The notes: a model not told the origin generated them from the sequence alone. A stretch of DNA of 64,000 bases from Chamaecyparis obtusa (GCA_027943335.1 BSBK01004089.1:2326501-2390500); one strand, 5' to 3'; shown: positions 1-12,610, counted from the stretch's first letter. A program made the numbers and translations.

Positions 1-942
1 CAAACTCCAATCCAGGCACACTAGGGTTTTGACATAGTCTGAGAATTTAATCAATCAGGAGCTACTAGGGAGATCTGATAGCCCAACAAGAGACCACACC
101 TATGAAGATTTCCTCCACAAGGACATTTATATAACAGCTGCTGCTACCATGGCGAAAATGGCTATTACTGCTTGAGATTCTGTCTATGTGGTTGACCCAA
201 TTAAGGAAATTTCCACTATGGTTAACCCTCTCTAAAGGTGACTCACAAAAGATACCACATGGAGACTGGTTCTAGATTCAAGGATCTGAGTTTCTAATAC
301 TACCCAAAAAGGGAGTAGAGCATAGTCCTCTAGCCTTTTCACTTTTAACCAAAACAAAGCAGACATATTAATCCGACATGCTAAGACCAAGATTATCTCA
401 CAAAGATCTATGACATCAACTGCTTATGATCTATCAACCCCTCCGGAGAGAGAATGTATCAATCAAAATTTGAAGACACACAAATCTAGTAGAACGTGAG
501 ACTCTCTCAATAACCTCCCTACCTACAAAGGGATCCTTCGTCAAGAAGAGCTTCGCATGCATGAACAAGTAGAAGAAGCCCACTCTCTCGAGATCATCCA
601 CAAATAGTGTTCATAGGGCCTATTTACTATGTGTAACAGATATGCAGAAAGCAAATCTATGTTCGTTTTATAGCCCAAAATGAAGTCTGTGATATGAAAG
701 AAAGAAAAGTCACACAAGCTTGACATGTGAGAGTTTATTTTAATCTAAATTGAAATGTTATCAGCTTGAGGAGAATACATGAATTCCTTGCAACGCGCTT
801 AGTAGATTTTACCTGTTTAGCAATTTAGTTGCGCTTTTTCCAATCAGAATCAGCAGATATCAGTCAAAAATAAAAGATTTCAATTGTTAGGGTTAGCTGT
901 TAGTCCAAATCTGAAAAACTACTGAAAATTCTAAAATGACAA

Positions 943-1146
943 TTGAATCCTAGAGTCAAAACTTGTACGACAGTGGGTTACCTCCTAGATGACAGTCTGG
1001 AAACTCGTACGATGGTGGGCATCTTCTCATACGACAATAGAGCTCCTAAATTACAATGTGTACTTTCTGATATGAGCCTTGATAGAATCAACTGTCGTAT
1101 GAAAGTGGGTACTTCCTGGTATGACTTTTGTCAAAAAGTCGTATGA
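943..1146 (-). repeat. Leader array of TGTCGTACGAG-like motifs in A
   Basis: This stretch holds several diverged copies of a motif with the core GTCGTA(C/T)GA, spaced irregularly at about 25-40 bp, just downstream of the primer site in the sense of A. The small open frames here are by-products of the repeat. The equivalent arrays in B lie at 17284-17520 and 19200-19450. Confidence 0.7.
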
Positions 1147-1233
1147 AAAATATACAGACAGAAAATAAAATATCGCAGTTTTAACCAGAAAATGACAAGA
1201 AATTGATAGAAATTGAATGGAAACCCATTTCAA

Positions 1234-1252
1234 GGCCCCACGATGGGTGCCA
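1234..1252 (-). promoter_or_regulatory. Primer-binding site of A (tRNA-Lys-like)
   Basis: It reads TGGCACCCATCGTGGGGCC on the minus strand, four bases after the LTR end. This is close to the complement of the plant tRNA-Lys 3' end (TGGCGCCCACCGTGGGG, from memory), with mismatches. The same position in B has TGGCACCCACCGTGGGGC. Confidence 0.7.
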
Positions 1253-1256
1253 GAAA

Positions 1257-2513
1257 TGTGTGTGTGAATTTTGTACCTAGCTGTAGACACAACACTTCAG
1301 TAAAACATTAGAGGTTAGCAAAAATCAAAATCGTGAAAATGATTGAAACTAAGCTAACCAGATGATTTACTGCCTTCTAGTAGATGCGAGTATGATATTC
1401 TCAGATCAAACTAAGACCAGTGACAATGCAACACCTAAATGAAGGATTTGAATGCAAAAGATGGATACGAGATGAGTGCAGATTTATTCTATATTTTTGT
1501 ATTTTTTGTGCAATATTATGAAATCTATATGAATCTAAGCTAGAAATGAAATGGAATGCATATTTAATCTAAGAATACTATGAATGACATGAAATCTATG
1601 ATATGAAACTATGCAAAAACTATGAAAGATTATGATCAACTATGAAAGATCTCACAAATCACCTATCGTAAGTGCTTAATCCTTCAATCACCAATTTGCC
1701 AGAGTAATTGTGCAAATTCGAGTGTTGATAATTATGAAGAGTTGAGCCTTGATTTTATAGAAATTCAGGGCTTTGGGGATGCACGAGAAAAGTCATAAAT
1801 CACTCTTGATAAACCCAGGTTGATTTTTGAGTTATCAGGAAATTAAGAATAATTAACTCATAAAAAATTATGCAAAAGCAAGGTTTAACTCAAAATAGAG
1901 TTTAGATCAAATTTCAACTCATCATCAGATGTTGAGTTTAATTTTAAAATTAATTGTTAATTTCTAGTTGTCTGCTTTTCAGATTGTGCATGATTTGATT
2001 ATAAATTAATTTAATAAATAAAGTGATTTATTTTCCACTTAACTAATTTTTGAATTAAAACAATTGATTTATGGGTTAATCAATTATTAAATCAAACTTT
2101 ATTCCAAAAACTATATTATTAAATATTGACAACTGACTTTAATTAATTAAATAGGAATTTAATCAATTAGTCATAAGATTTTTGATTTATTGTCAAAATT
2201 AAATAATACAATTTAGGAATAAATATAATTAAATGTAATTAAATAATTAAGTGGCAACATTAAATTTGATTAATTAAATATTTAGAATATTCAATTAATC
2301 AAACTTTAGGATAAATAAGATTTATCGCCAAATAATTATTAAATTAAGAATAATTATGATAAATTAGGAATATTCCCCGATGCAAAATTTAGGATAATCA
2401 ATTAAATTTGATAATGTGCAGATGTGCCTTAGGTTAGGACTTTTGTATCGATTTCATTCGATTTGAAGATGTAGGAGGTTAATGAACCTATAGCTCATTT
2501 TTGGGGTATTACA
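1257..2513 (-). repeat. 5' LTR of element A
   Basis: On the minus strand it starts TGTAATACCCC and ends in a CACACACACA run, as in both LTRs of B. Its length is 1257 bp against 1247 bp in B. It is strongly AT-rich with many TTAATT blocks and is clearly more diverged from the B LTRs than they are from each other. Confidence 0.85.
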
Positions 2514-2518
2514 CCAGT

Positions 2519-4090
2519 GTCGTGATATCCCATACTTTCAACAATGGGTGTGGCCTTTATATACTTCCCTTTAGGAATGTTTGTAGGTTTGTCTTCTTCT
2601 TCATCAAAAGGCTAGAAAAGAACATTATGATCCATATGTTCATCTGAGAGAGATCCCCAATGTTCAAATGTAGTCTATTTACACTTCATGGTGTTCTTAT
2701 TTTCCTTAGGGAAGAGTTGTGAAGGTTTTCCATAAGATCTGGGAGAGAGGGGGAGCTAACCAATGCATAAGGTATTTTCAAACTTGTATTCCCTCAAGCC
2801 TTGATCGGTGAACCTAACTTTCTTTTCGGGCTCAGTATTCTTTTCTTGGGTAACCTTTTCTTTTCCCTTGGATTTCTTAGACAACTGTTCTTCAGAAGAA
2901 GTGTGCTGGATGGGAATATCTTGTGAAGGTGGACGAACACATTCATTCAATGGGTAGTAGTTTGATTGTTTTCCTTCCAACCTCTTGCAATATTGAAAGG
3001 GTTCATGATCTCCAAGAATGGTTATTTTAGCTCCATGATGTGGGAATTTCAAACACTGGTGAAATGTGGATGGGACACCTGAGATAGCGTGTATCCATGG
3101 CCTACCCAAAAGGATATTGTAGGGTAGATCCAAGTCAAGCACTTGACAAATGGTTTTAATAAGGGCTAGACCCACTTGTAAGGGGAGTGCAATGAGACGT
3201 TTACTCACCCTTTCTCTGTCATCATATGCTTTTATTGTTATTCTCTTATTTACATCAATGATATCCTTAGAAAGACTGATATTGCAGATCATGCTTAAAG
3301 TACAAAGATTCAGACCAAATCCATTATCTATAAGGACTCTTTTGATTCAAGTGTTATGGATGGTGACTTGGATATGCAGGGGTTTATTATGATGGGGGTC
3401 AGGACCTCAAAAATCTTTGTCGGTGAAAACTAGGTGTCATTGGGCAACCAAATTTCTAATCATTGCTTGGAATTGCGAGGCATTGATATTTTTTGGGACA
3501 TGAGACTCAATTAGGGCATTCTCAAGGACCTCTTTATGAATGGGAGATGTGTGTAAAAGCTCTAGTATGGATATCTGTGCAGGGGTCTTCTTCAACTGGG
3601 AAAGCAAGTCATAACGTAACGTAGGTCATGTCGAGGTAGATGGTGTTGTAGGTGGATCTATAACAGGCAGATTAGCAGCAGCTTGTATAGTTACGAGAGG
3701 ATGGTGAGTAGTAACATTGCAATCTGCACTCTTTAAGGTCAATGTGTTTACATGAGTTTGAGATTGTTCAATATGGCCACACAGTAAGTCAAAGCCACAT
3801 ACATCATTTTTAGCTAATTCTCCACAAGTGCGTTCATCTCCTGAGATTTTGTTCATTGAATAATCATAAGAAAAGCCCTTGGATGTGGATGCATTGTTTT
3901 GATTATGTTCTGGAAAAGGTTTAGAATACATTTTTAGCTGGGCGTTAGAAGTAGATGCATTTTGTCATTCTACTTCAATTTTACCATCATCGATCAAATC
4001 TTGCACAAAATGATGAAGCTTCATGCATTTTTTAATCTCATGCCCTTTTATGCGATGATAATCACATTATTCATTATCCTTATACTAGTT
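2519..4090 (-). pseudogene. pol: D pol N-terminal part: CHHC finger and aspartic protease, broken
   Basis: One minus-strand frame can be followed for about 1.5 kb without a frameshift but with nine in-frame stops, eight of them TGA or TAG. Landmarks in order: a finger CDYHRIKGHEIKKC near 4060; a linker; the protease core RVLIDNGFGLNLC near 3330; the YDDRERVSK block; and the NILLGRPWIHAISGVPST block near 3090, all typical of Tat protease regions. The catalytic triplet reads Asp-Asn-Gly instead of the usual Asp-Thr/Ser-Gly. A Lys/Glu-rich linker (about 2910-2770) follows. The frame stops at the junction with element A. The longest open piece is 3292-2756. Confidence 0.8.
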
Positions 4091-4359
4091 GGGTTTGGGT
4101 TGATTTTCATCGAAAGGCATGGTATTAGGGTAAACCATCATCCCTTGATCGACTAGACATCAAAAGATCACATCAAGGGAGTCTGCCAGTTGTGTAAATT
4201 AGTGTCATTGTTGTTGCCATTATATCATGAGAATAGAGAGCCCTGATAACTAGATCCTTGATTCTGACTCTGGTTATTCAAATTATTGTAATTGCTTTGA
4301 TTATTTGGATTGAATTGATTATTGTTATGATTGTTCTGATCATTATTGTTGCGATTTCC

Positions 4360-5745
4360 TTAGTTACTATTGTTGGATGCTTGAATATTTTGGACGTGTT
4401 TAGCATTTGTCACTCCATCATTAACAACACCTTTGTTCTTAGACCAGAACTTGGGTTTATCATTAGTATTGTTAGATGAATTAGGGGTATAGTGTTTAAT
4501 TTCTCTTTTCATCAAAATTCCATCTTCAATAGACTTCCCCTTTTTAATGAGTGCTTTGAAGGAATCTGGGGCAACCATCTTCATCTGAAATGACATTTTT
4601 GTAACTAGATTTTTAGTAAAGATATCAACTAGATGTGAATTTGGGATTTTTCGAGGCATACGATTGGCGAGTTGTTGCCATCTTTGGAGACAACTGGCAA
4701 AGGTTTCTCCATTTATTTGTTTCATGTTACACAAATCACTGAGGGATGCTTGATGTTCCATGTTATAAGAATATTGTGTAACAAATTTTTTAGCGAGATC
4801 ATGGAAGGTGGAAATGGAACCTAGAGGGAGGTTCAATAACCACTCCAAGGTTGGTCCTCCAAGAGTCCTAGTGAAGAGTCTTAGGAGAAGATGATCATTG
4901 TGGGAAACTTCTTGTGCCGCTACATAAAATTTCTTGATATGTTGTGTAGGGAATGAGTCTCCCTTGTATTTATCAAACTTTGGCATTTCAAAATTGGCAG
5001 GGAATGGTTGGAGAGTGATTGATTTATCAAAAGGATAAGGACATATTTCTACAAAAGAAAATTCCTTCTTCCCACCTTTCTGCATAGCCAGCATCATGCC
5101 TTTGAGCTCATCAATTTGTTGGACTAATTCAGGAGGATTAGTGGTGATCGTATGAGCTTGATGTGTTCCTCCTCCTGATGATGCATTATGTCCTCCCAGA
5201 GGGGGAAGATTGGTGTTATGTCTCTGATTGGTGTTGTTTTCTTGTGCAGAGTTTTGATTTTTTAGGACTCCACTAGGCTTTGAGAAAATAGAAGCAGAGC
5301 GTCGTCCTGAGGACCCTGGTTGTTGTTCAGGTGCATGACCCGCATTTGAACCATCGTTACTCACACCATTGCTTGAGTTAGGTTTTTTTAGAAGTTGTCA
5401 GATTAATTCACATGTATCAGGGGGAGGTTGAGTTGTGTTATTAGATGTTGATGGCATTATAGGTGCTACTTTTCTTTTGTTGGTTCGAATCAAGTTGTTC
5501 TCAAACAAATTTTCATCAAAATTATCTGGGAGGGTAACACCTCTTTGGACAAGATTCATGAAGATATTGGCACTGTTGGCTTGGATTAGGTCTTCTAATA
5601 AGCTTAAATTGTTAGGATCATCAAAGAATTCTTTATCTCATGGATTGTCACTGACACTTTTGGGTATTACTATGTCAGATTCTGTGTGGGGTTCTTCTTC
5701 ATCATTAAAGTCTTCTCGATAGACAATTTCTTGATCATTATCCAT
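4360..5745 (-). pseudogene. gag: D gag, with two in-frame TGA stops
   Basis: The frame begins with ATG at 5745 (MDNDQEIVYRED) and runs about 461 codons, with TGA stops at 5640-5638 and 5400-5398, both readable as CGA to TGA. The long intact piece (5364-4360, 334 residues) has a Gln/Asn/Ser/Gly-rich N-terminus, then the gag core: FSFVEICPYPFDK, FEMPKFDKYKGD, LRLFTRTLGGPTLEWL, FVTQYSYN and CNMKQINGETFASCLQRWQQL. It ends in an Asn-rich tail and TAA. The core aligns with the B gag. It would form the virus-like particle and bind element RNA. Pol continues in another frame, so at least one frameshift lies between 4360 and 4090. Confidence 0.85.
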
Positions 5746-7729
5746 GATGAGAGATTATTTTCTTAGCTTTGCTTGTGATTGGGTAAGTACCATGCATGAG
5801 TGACCTTGGAATGGTTTAATTGAAGAAGGGTGAATATTTGATGAGGTATGGAAAGAAAAGGATTTGGTGAACTAGGAGCAACTTGGACTAATGATTAAGT
5901 CTTGATGATTGATTGGATTGATTGATTTGATTTAGAATTAGATTGATTGATGAGATTGGATTAAAGAGGAACTAAGCCTCAAGGATTGATTGGATTTAAA
6001 GGTTTGGAAAAAACCTAGGTGAAACAAGACCTTATGATTATGCAAACATAAGGTGGTTTTGATTTAAAATCTTCTTTTGCTTGGGTGATAGACTGATGAT
6101 CCCCAAAAAAAATAGGATTGGATTAGGACTACTAGAGAAAGACTCAACTCTCAAGGTAGTAAGGGATTAATGTTTTCTTTAGAATTAAGGTCTATGAGAC
6201 ACTATTGGAATGATTCTTTCACCCTATGGCTTGATGAAGGTGTGAAAGATGGATTGATCTAATTTTGATTTAAAGTCTAAGATTCTAATTAATGCTCCTA
6301 ATGTTTTGGGATGTGGATGAAGAAAGGGGTGTTAAAAGATAAGAAAGGGATGAATGACTTGAAGAGGATGAAGAATGAAGGTCAAAGGTACTTAGTCATA
6401 GGATTCCCAAGTGACAAAGGCCATTTTCACTTTGTTCTTGGCAACAAAATTAGCAACCCGATTGTTGTAGATGATTTTATCTGATTTCTCAACAACCTCT
6501 AGAAATTCTCAAATGGGTTTCAAATAAGATTGGTTGGATTTAGTCTTTTGATCAATGGTTTTCTTCTCTCTATGGACTCGTGCAACTGGAAGTTTTGCTC
6601 TCTTATGTTTAACACGATCAGTCATGACTTGATGATACTATCTTGATAAATCAATGGACATTCATGGAAAGAACTAACTGCATACATACATCATTTTGCT
6701 TTTGGGATAGTCGACAAATAGTTCATACATACATCATTTTGCTTTTGGGATAGTTGATAAACAGTCCCATAAGAGACAAAGAAATCTTGTGGGAGAACAG
6801 GCAAATGATCTCTTTGGTAAAGAACTTTGTAACCTTTGATTTGTGTATGTTCGAACAAATATTTTTACATGGTCTGATAAATTCGAGAACACACACAAAT
6901 ACTTTCTATCTTAAGGAATTAGCATGACTAAAAAACCCTTGCTCATTGACTTAGGCACACATCCAAGAGCTAATTAGAATACGATCACTGCTGAACACAC
7001 AATGGATCAAGCAATGTCATATTATCCAATTCCAAGCACGCAAGGATGGCATGATATGATGAGTTTCATAGGGAGATTACTATTCTCCTCACACAAGGAT
7101 TAGAAAGCCTTCGGGGATGAATGGGTAGGCCTTTGATTTAATTGGTATCTAGTAAGGTCTGTGGCGTCCTCCCAATCAGTTTGTATGCACGTGACTCACT
7201 TAAGATCCTAGTTGACCATGCCGAAATCATAGGGATATTCACCTACCTTGGCCTACCATCAACATGCCTCACGTGAGCTTGAGAGGATAAGATGAGAGTT
7301 TTCTCAACAACTTGTTTCTATACTGATCGAGGAATTTTTGATTTGAGGTCGTTCACTAAAGAGGAAGTGCTTCTCTCTAGACAGGCCTCACTAGAAGTGT
7401 AGTCAATTAGACTTGATCTTTTCCTTAACCCAAGATCCATAAAGGTGAGGGGAGAGGATACAAATACAAGTGGATTACTTCCATGTCACTTATTTTACCA
7501 AGGTTTATGCAAGAATGGAAAAGCTCTAAGGAAGTGTTGAAAAATACCCCTTCAAACACGCTAAGAAGTATTCATTCCAAATTGAACCTAGTTTAGACTA
7601 AGTGTTTTCTATCCTAGAACATCAAACACTCATTTTCTTAACATACAAGGTTCTTTGGAAAGGAAATGACAATGCTTGAAAATGAAATTCAATACTTTGC
7701 AAAAGCAAAAAATTGTTACTGCCCTTTAG

Positions 7730-7990
7730 CATTCAAGACTTTGTTTTGATTCATCACATTGATTCATTATCCCTTAAGCATTCAAGATTGAATTTTGGAT
7801 TGATTCTAAAGCACCAAATCAAAATGTTTTGTCACATTGATTTATTGTCCTTTAGGCATTCAAGATTGAATTTTGGATTGATTTTAAAGCACCAAATCAA
7901 AATGTTTCATCACATTGATTTATTGTCCTTTAGGCATTCAAGATTAAATTTTGGATTGATTTTAAAGCACCAAAGGAAATGTTTGATTGT
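7730..7990 (-). repeat. 78-bp tandem repeat in D leader (about 3 copies)
   Basis: Copies begin at about 7779, 7857 and 7935 (CATTCAAGATT(G/A)AATTTTGG), exactly 78 bp apart, with a shorter diverged copy at 7730. The C leader (31860-32100) has looser copies of the same unit (CCTTAG.GCATTCAAGATT), so it belongs to the shared leader design. Three spurious repetitive open frames arise from it. Confidence 0.85.
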
Positions 7991-8287
7991 TCGTTTTAGC
8001 CCATGTTCATTTAAAACTCAAATCTAGATATGAAGTGTTGTTTGCACATACAAAGTTCTTTTTAATGCACCAAAAGGAAAGTGTGTTAATTTTGTTTTAA
8101 AAATTTAAACCCACGTTCCCACCAACACATGCAAACAAAGAAGAGATTTCAAATCTTAGAATGTTCAAATCTTGGTCAACATTCTGTAAAATCACTGTTA
8201 GAAGCCATAGAATGTCAATATCTTCCAAAAAACTCAGATCAGCAAACTTAAAGTACAAGATATTATGAGAAATGTTGAAATTAGGTA

Positions 8288-8905
8288 GAGACGCCTATGT
8301 ATAGGCAGAGATGCCTGTCTGTCAGAGACACCTGTTTCCAAGTAGAGACACTCGTCTGTCAGAGACTCCTATTTTCAGGCATAGACACATGTCTGTTAGA
8401 GACGCCTGTGTACAAGCAGAGATGCCTGTCTACACAAAAACAAAGATTAACCACCAATATTTGAAATTTTTATGCTCCCATTAAGTTTCAAAGGCATAAA
8501 AAAGGTTTCTTATGGCAAAGACAAAGTGATTTTCAACCTTAATATGTTAGAAAAATTTACTTAATCAACTTAAAAAGACAACACAAATGAAACTCCCTTT
8601 TCTAACAGAGACACTTGTGTGTATGCAGAGACACCTATTTGCACAAAAACAAAGATTTTATGAGTTTCATATATTTTTCTTCATTTGCAGACATGGTTAG
8701 GTGTTTTACTAATGATCATTAGACTTAATATGATTACTAAATACAAGTTTTGCTGATTAAAACAAACTAGAATGAGAGAAAAACTCTTTTATGGAAGAGA
8801 CACTTGTCTAGAGGTAGAGACACCTATCTACAAGTAGAGACAAGCGTGTGCGAAGATGCCTATTTCTAGGTGGAGATGCCTCTGGTCGGGTGAAGATGCC
8901 TGTTT
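8288..8905 (-). repeat. Short-motif array (AGAGACACCTGTCT-like) in D leader
   Basis: More than a dozen imperfect copies of a roughly 20-nt unit with core AGA(G/C)A(C/T)(G/A)CCTGT sit in three clusters: 8288-8440, 8606-8645 and 8794-8905. In D's sense strand the core is GTCTCT or CATCTC. The array ends about 60 bp from the primer site. Arrays with other sequences sit at the same place in A, B and C. Confidence 0.8.
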
Positions 8906-8965
8906 GGAAAATTCACAGGAAACTTTCACAAGATCAAGAAAAATAGTTTGAAAATGGGATTGTGG

Positions 8966-8983
8966 GTCCCACCGGGCGTGCCA
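8966..8983 (-). promoter_or_regulatory. Primer-binding site of D (tRNA-Arg-like)
   Basis: It reads TGGCACGCCCGGTGGGAC on the minus strand, three bases after the LTR end. Element C has the same sequence up to the last base. It resembles the complement of a plant tRNA-Arg 3' end from memory, with a few mismatches. It fixes the orientation of D. Confidence 0.7.
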
Positions 8984-8986
8984 AAA

Positions 8987-10237
8987 TGTATATGGTGAAA
9001 ATCCACTTATTAAGAACAAGTTCAAACATGAAAATGTTAATGATAAAGAGCATATTCAAATCTATTTTAACATGTTCATAAACTTATAAAAAACACTAAT
9101 TTTCACCACAACCTCCGATGAGCAATAAGCAAGTGCACCCAATACTTGCTTAATTTCAGCTCTTAGAGATATTTGTGGGTGTGCTCTCCCAACACAAGTA
9201 TAGATCCCACTATAAATGCAAGTGTAATGAAGATTGAGATGCTCAAGAAGAAGCTATAGAAGCAACTCTCAAGCACTCAATGCAAGAGGCCAAAAGAAGC
9301 TTAAGGAGGAGCTATGAATGCAATCCTCAAGCTCTATGTCATGCAAGTATGCAAAGAAAATGGATGAAGCTAAGTCTACAATGAAAATCTAACAACTACC
9401 AAATGGTTAGTAAAAATTCTAAGAACAATTCTAAGCATATACTAGCATAATAACTCTAATGCAAAAAGGAATGGATTTTGCTTGAGACAAAGGTCCTATT
9501 TATAGGATTTTGGAGGGCTGGGGTGAGGTGGCATCTATGTGGAATCTACATAGGTGCCACTAAGGAGACACATAAGCCATGCAAAGTCCAAGACTTGCTC
9601 ACACATGTGTGAGCAACTTGGGATGTGAGAGGTCAATGTGTACTTCAAGTACATGTGTATGTGTGTGTAAGAGATGTGTAAGTGAAAAAGTCCATTTTCA
9701 CCATTTTAGGTGTAAGAAGTGTCATAAAAAATGTAAGAAGCCTTGTTTGTGCAATTTTAGCAATTTTTGAAAATGCCATTTTTGGAAATTTGCTCACACA
9801 TGTGTGAGCAAATAATTAGGACTAATGGATGTAGGAGTCCAAAAATTAGCCTAATTAACCTTAGTTAATTAGTGAGTAGGCTTATTAAATAGAAAGTGAT
9901 GTGTGTAGGATAGCATCTAGGTTGGATTTAGGATTAAATTAAATAAAACTTATTTTAATTATGGTTTAGTAGAAAATAAAGAATGTGAGGGAATTAAATA
10001 AATTAAAAATTTATTTAAAAGGGGACTATGGAGGAATATGTATTAAATTAAATTTAATACATTATGAAAGGTAGTATTTAAATTTAATTCAAATACTATA
10101 ATTAATGAATTTATTTAATTAAATAAATAAATGAATTTAATAAATATAATTAATTAAAAATTAACTATAATGTTATTTGAGGTCATTAATTAAATTAAAT
10201 TTAATTAATGTTAAAAGGATGAATTTAGGTGTCTACA
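8987..10237 (-). repeat. 5' LTR of element D
   Basis: On the minus strand it starts TGTAGACACCTAAATTC and ends CACCATATACA, 1251 bp. It shares the terminal TGTAGACACC with element C but little else. It contains an AT-rich half (9830-10220) and several TGCTCACACATGTGTGAGCA-type inverted repeats (9596-9612 and 9792-9811). Confidence 0.8.
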
Positions 10238-11389
10238 CCACCCACACACATATTTTGTAGATTTAGAGGTCTCAAAAGTGTAGGTACATATACAGATTCA
10301 AGAACCTTGCAGACTGTATGTTCTAGATCTATTCTACCCTCCTGCTCCAAAACCACTAGACTAGGCTGAGTTAGGTCGGCCTTGTCTAGGACTAGGCCGA
10401 CATAGGTCAGCCTTGTCCTTTTTAGAATATGAATATTTTAGTTTTGATAGTTCCATATTCTAGGTTATTAGATTTGAAAACTAGCAGAATCTAGGACTCT
10501 AAACGTCAAAAAAATTAGGTTCAAAGTGCAATTTTTATCTCCCATTTTTAGGAACTCACACATTCCTATTCCCATTTCTTGGCATTTACTTTTATAGATC
10601 AAATTTAGCATTTATATTTACATATCATCTAGTATCTCTCATTGGAATCAATAAAATCCAATCCTATGAGGCATAGATCATGTATTGGTACCCTAACTCA
10701 CTAGGTTCTACTTATCGAATCTATCTTGTAGGTGAGCAATTTTTATTCTAATGTATAATAGCCCCCATTGATTTGGTGAGTCATCTTTATCCGAGCATTT
10801 CTCACCATTTCCTATCATATATTTTGGTGAACCTGAACCTTTCATACATTGTACGATTTGTGTTGGATGAGTTATATTTTGCATTTAAAAATCCTAGAAA
10901 GATCAAAACAATTATCATTTTAGTAATTAGACTTACTTTTTATGAATTCCATTACCTTAGATCTATCCTTATCTTGTTGTTAGTTAGAACTACTCTGTGT
11001 TGCATCATAAAAACAAAAAGAAAGATTGATTGTGTTTTACTTTCTTTCATTTCATTTACAAAATACAAAAATAATTGCATTTGTCTTTAGCTTCTTTCAA
11101 ACGTGTATGATTTCTTTATTCATGAGTATTTTGATGATTACTTTATTATTCATAATATTAAGAACCCTCTTGAGGTATCTAGTAGTGAAGATTCTATTTC
11201 GATAGGTGAATTCTTTGATGACTTCATTTCCACACAATCTTCCTCTACATCTCTTCAACCAAACTTATACCAAAAACTTCTTAAATTGCTTCCTTTGAGT
11301 AATTATGTTTTTAACATTGAAACACCTAAAATAGTTATCCACACTCAACCTATGCATAAGATGAACATTAAGATCAAGCAATACTGAGA
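10238..11389 (+). other. Unassigned sequence right of element D
   Basis: No recognisable gene. It holds a diverged repeat around TAGGTC(G/A)GCCTTGTC at 10373-10430, and two adjacent plus-strand open frames (10773-11090, 11103-11387) with AT-rich codons and no motif I know. The second, with acidic and Ser-rich stretches (EVSSSEDSISIGEFFDD), could be a scrap of retrotransposon gag or leader. D's expected target duplication at 10238-10242 is CCACC. Confidence 0.35.
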
Positions 11390-11409
11390 GGGGGGGGGGG
11401 GGGGGGGGG
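11390..11409. repeat. Homopolymer of 20 G
   Basis: An uninterrupted G20 lies in the context ACTGAGA-G(n)-TGAATCAGT, so short inverted arms (ACTGA/TCAGT) flank it. A similar G13 tract with the context AGA-G(n)-TTGAATAAGT is at 63438. The length should be treated as uncertain in any assembly. Confidence 0.9.
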
Positions 11410-12610
11410 TGAATCAGTATTGCAACACTTTTGTTCCTTTTATGTACCAATTTAAATGTAACCTAACAATTAATGAAATAAGAAGAACACAAACATAAAG
11501 TAAATAACTCATAACACCATGATTTATTCTCGACGAAACCTTGGATAAGGGAAAACCCCATTGGGGATGGCACCCACAAATGATGCTCTAAAAGTATTAT
11601 GTCCATTTTAGGATACCTTGCCCTATTAGGAGCATAATATTGTATTAGTACAAGTCCTTGTTAGAGGATAGACCCTATTAGGAGTCTATAACCCTGTTAG
11701 GGGTGAATACAAAAATTGAGCTCACTTCTCTTACAAATGACTCTCTGTTCAGTATTACACAAGTGTCATGTAACAACAAAAATAAACTAAAATAGCATTT
11801 ATTATGCCAAGGAATTTTGAGTGATATCTCACAACATTCTCTACATTATTCTAACATCCCAATGCATACCCCCACACCACCACAACTTCACATCTTGAAG
11901 TATATATACTCGATCTCATAATATTTCCAGTCGGCTCACAAATACATCACAAAATGTTTCCAACACATATTTAAATATAAAATACATAGTCAGTGATCAT
12001 ATGTCAACAAAGATAGAGTAGGAGCAAAACCAAATCTAAAGTAACACTCTTGGAATCCACATGTTACTTCCTTAAACATCGTGATCTCTTGTCTACCCTA
12101 TTACATTGATATGTTGTCTCTGCGCAACCATATCAAGATGTAACTCTCTCTAGTCAACTCCAAAATATAAGAAACCTTAACTGAAGGTCAACTACATCCC
12201 ATAGTACATTCCTCTAAGTTTGCATGGCTTCATTCTTCACATACCGTGCTCACTAGGCAAAACTTTGCAACTGTACCCTGTCAATTACTTCCTGAACTTA
12301 GTCATTTTTCCAATGCAAACATCTAAAAATGAACTGAACTCCAAGCAATCATGACAATGAGTATTATTTCCATAAATGAGAACCTATATACTATAATCAT
12401 AAGGCCACTTGTCAACAATCACCCCCTTTGGCGTTGATGGCAACACTTAGTGAAAAATGACTAAGAGTCAAATGCCAAACTACTGACTATATATCTCTTA
12501 TATATTTATCTATACATTTTTCTCACTTATTACTCCCCCTTTAACATCAATGGAAAAGGTGTACTCAAAATGTGGCTATATTAAAATATAGAGCTGCTTA
12601 CCAAAAGAAT
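11410..12610. other. No gene seen; retrotransposon-like untranslated sequence
   Basis: It contains three copies of CCCTATTAGGAG-like sequence (11620-11700) and a passage GGGAAAACCCCATTGGGGAT near 11550 that is common in plant copia-type repeats. AT-rich with no coding frame. It may be the 3' flank of the broken gene that follows on the minus strand. Confidence 0.3.

Larger units (their letters stand above)
1..2513 (-). mobile_element. Tat-type Ty3 LTR retrotransposon A (5' end only, off left edge)
   Basis: Reading on the minus strand, a 1257-bp LTR (2513 to 1257) is followed by a primer-binding site (1252-1234) and about 1.2 kb of leader that continues past the left edge. LTR, primer site and leader match the plus-strand element B (15930-18850) in reverse complement, so A and B are one family. 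The leader copy at 1-900 corresponds to B 17600-18840. No coding sequence of A lies in the window. The LTR edge at 2513 abuts the pol frame of element D, so A most likely inserted into D. The 5-bp target duplication should be CCAGT (2514-2518), but the other end is not visible. Confidence 0.85.
5746..8965 (-). other. Leader region of element D, no gene seen
   Basis: This is a 3.2-kb untranslated stretch between gag and the primer site. It holds a block at about 7140-7530 that is conserved with the leader of C (31390-31740): both contain GTGACTCACTTAAGA, TTTGAGGTCGTTC and GACAGGCCTC(A/G)CTA in the same order. It also holds a 78-bp tandem repeat and a short-motif array, listed separately. Region 5760-6400 is rich in GATTGATT-type repeats. 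I see no open frame with codon structure. Confidence 0.6.
2514..10237 (-). mobile_element. Tat-type Ty3 LTR retrotransposon D (3' part lost beyond A)
   Basis: In minus-strand order: 5' LTR (10237-8987), primer site (8983-8966), about 3.2 kb of repeat-rich leader, gag (5745-4360) and the zinc-finger and protease part of pol, cut at 2514 where A begins. RT, RNase H, integrase and 3' LTR are not in the window and may lie beyond A. Gag is homologous to the B gag (CPYPFDK...PFP, KFDKYKGD, RLFTRTLGG), placing D in the Tat group but in another family with a different LTR and primer site. Frames carry many stops, so it is dead. Confidence 0.85.

Noticed and set aside
943..1290. Two overlapping short open frames
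   Set aside because: They coincide with the motif array and primer site of element A and have no protein family features.
7713..8027. Repetitive 104-codon ORF
   Set aside because: It is the 78-bp tandem repeat of the D leader, read on the non-sense strand of D.
8963..9025. ORF crossing the D primer site
   Set aside because: It spans an LTR boundary and has no conserved content.
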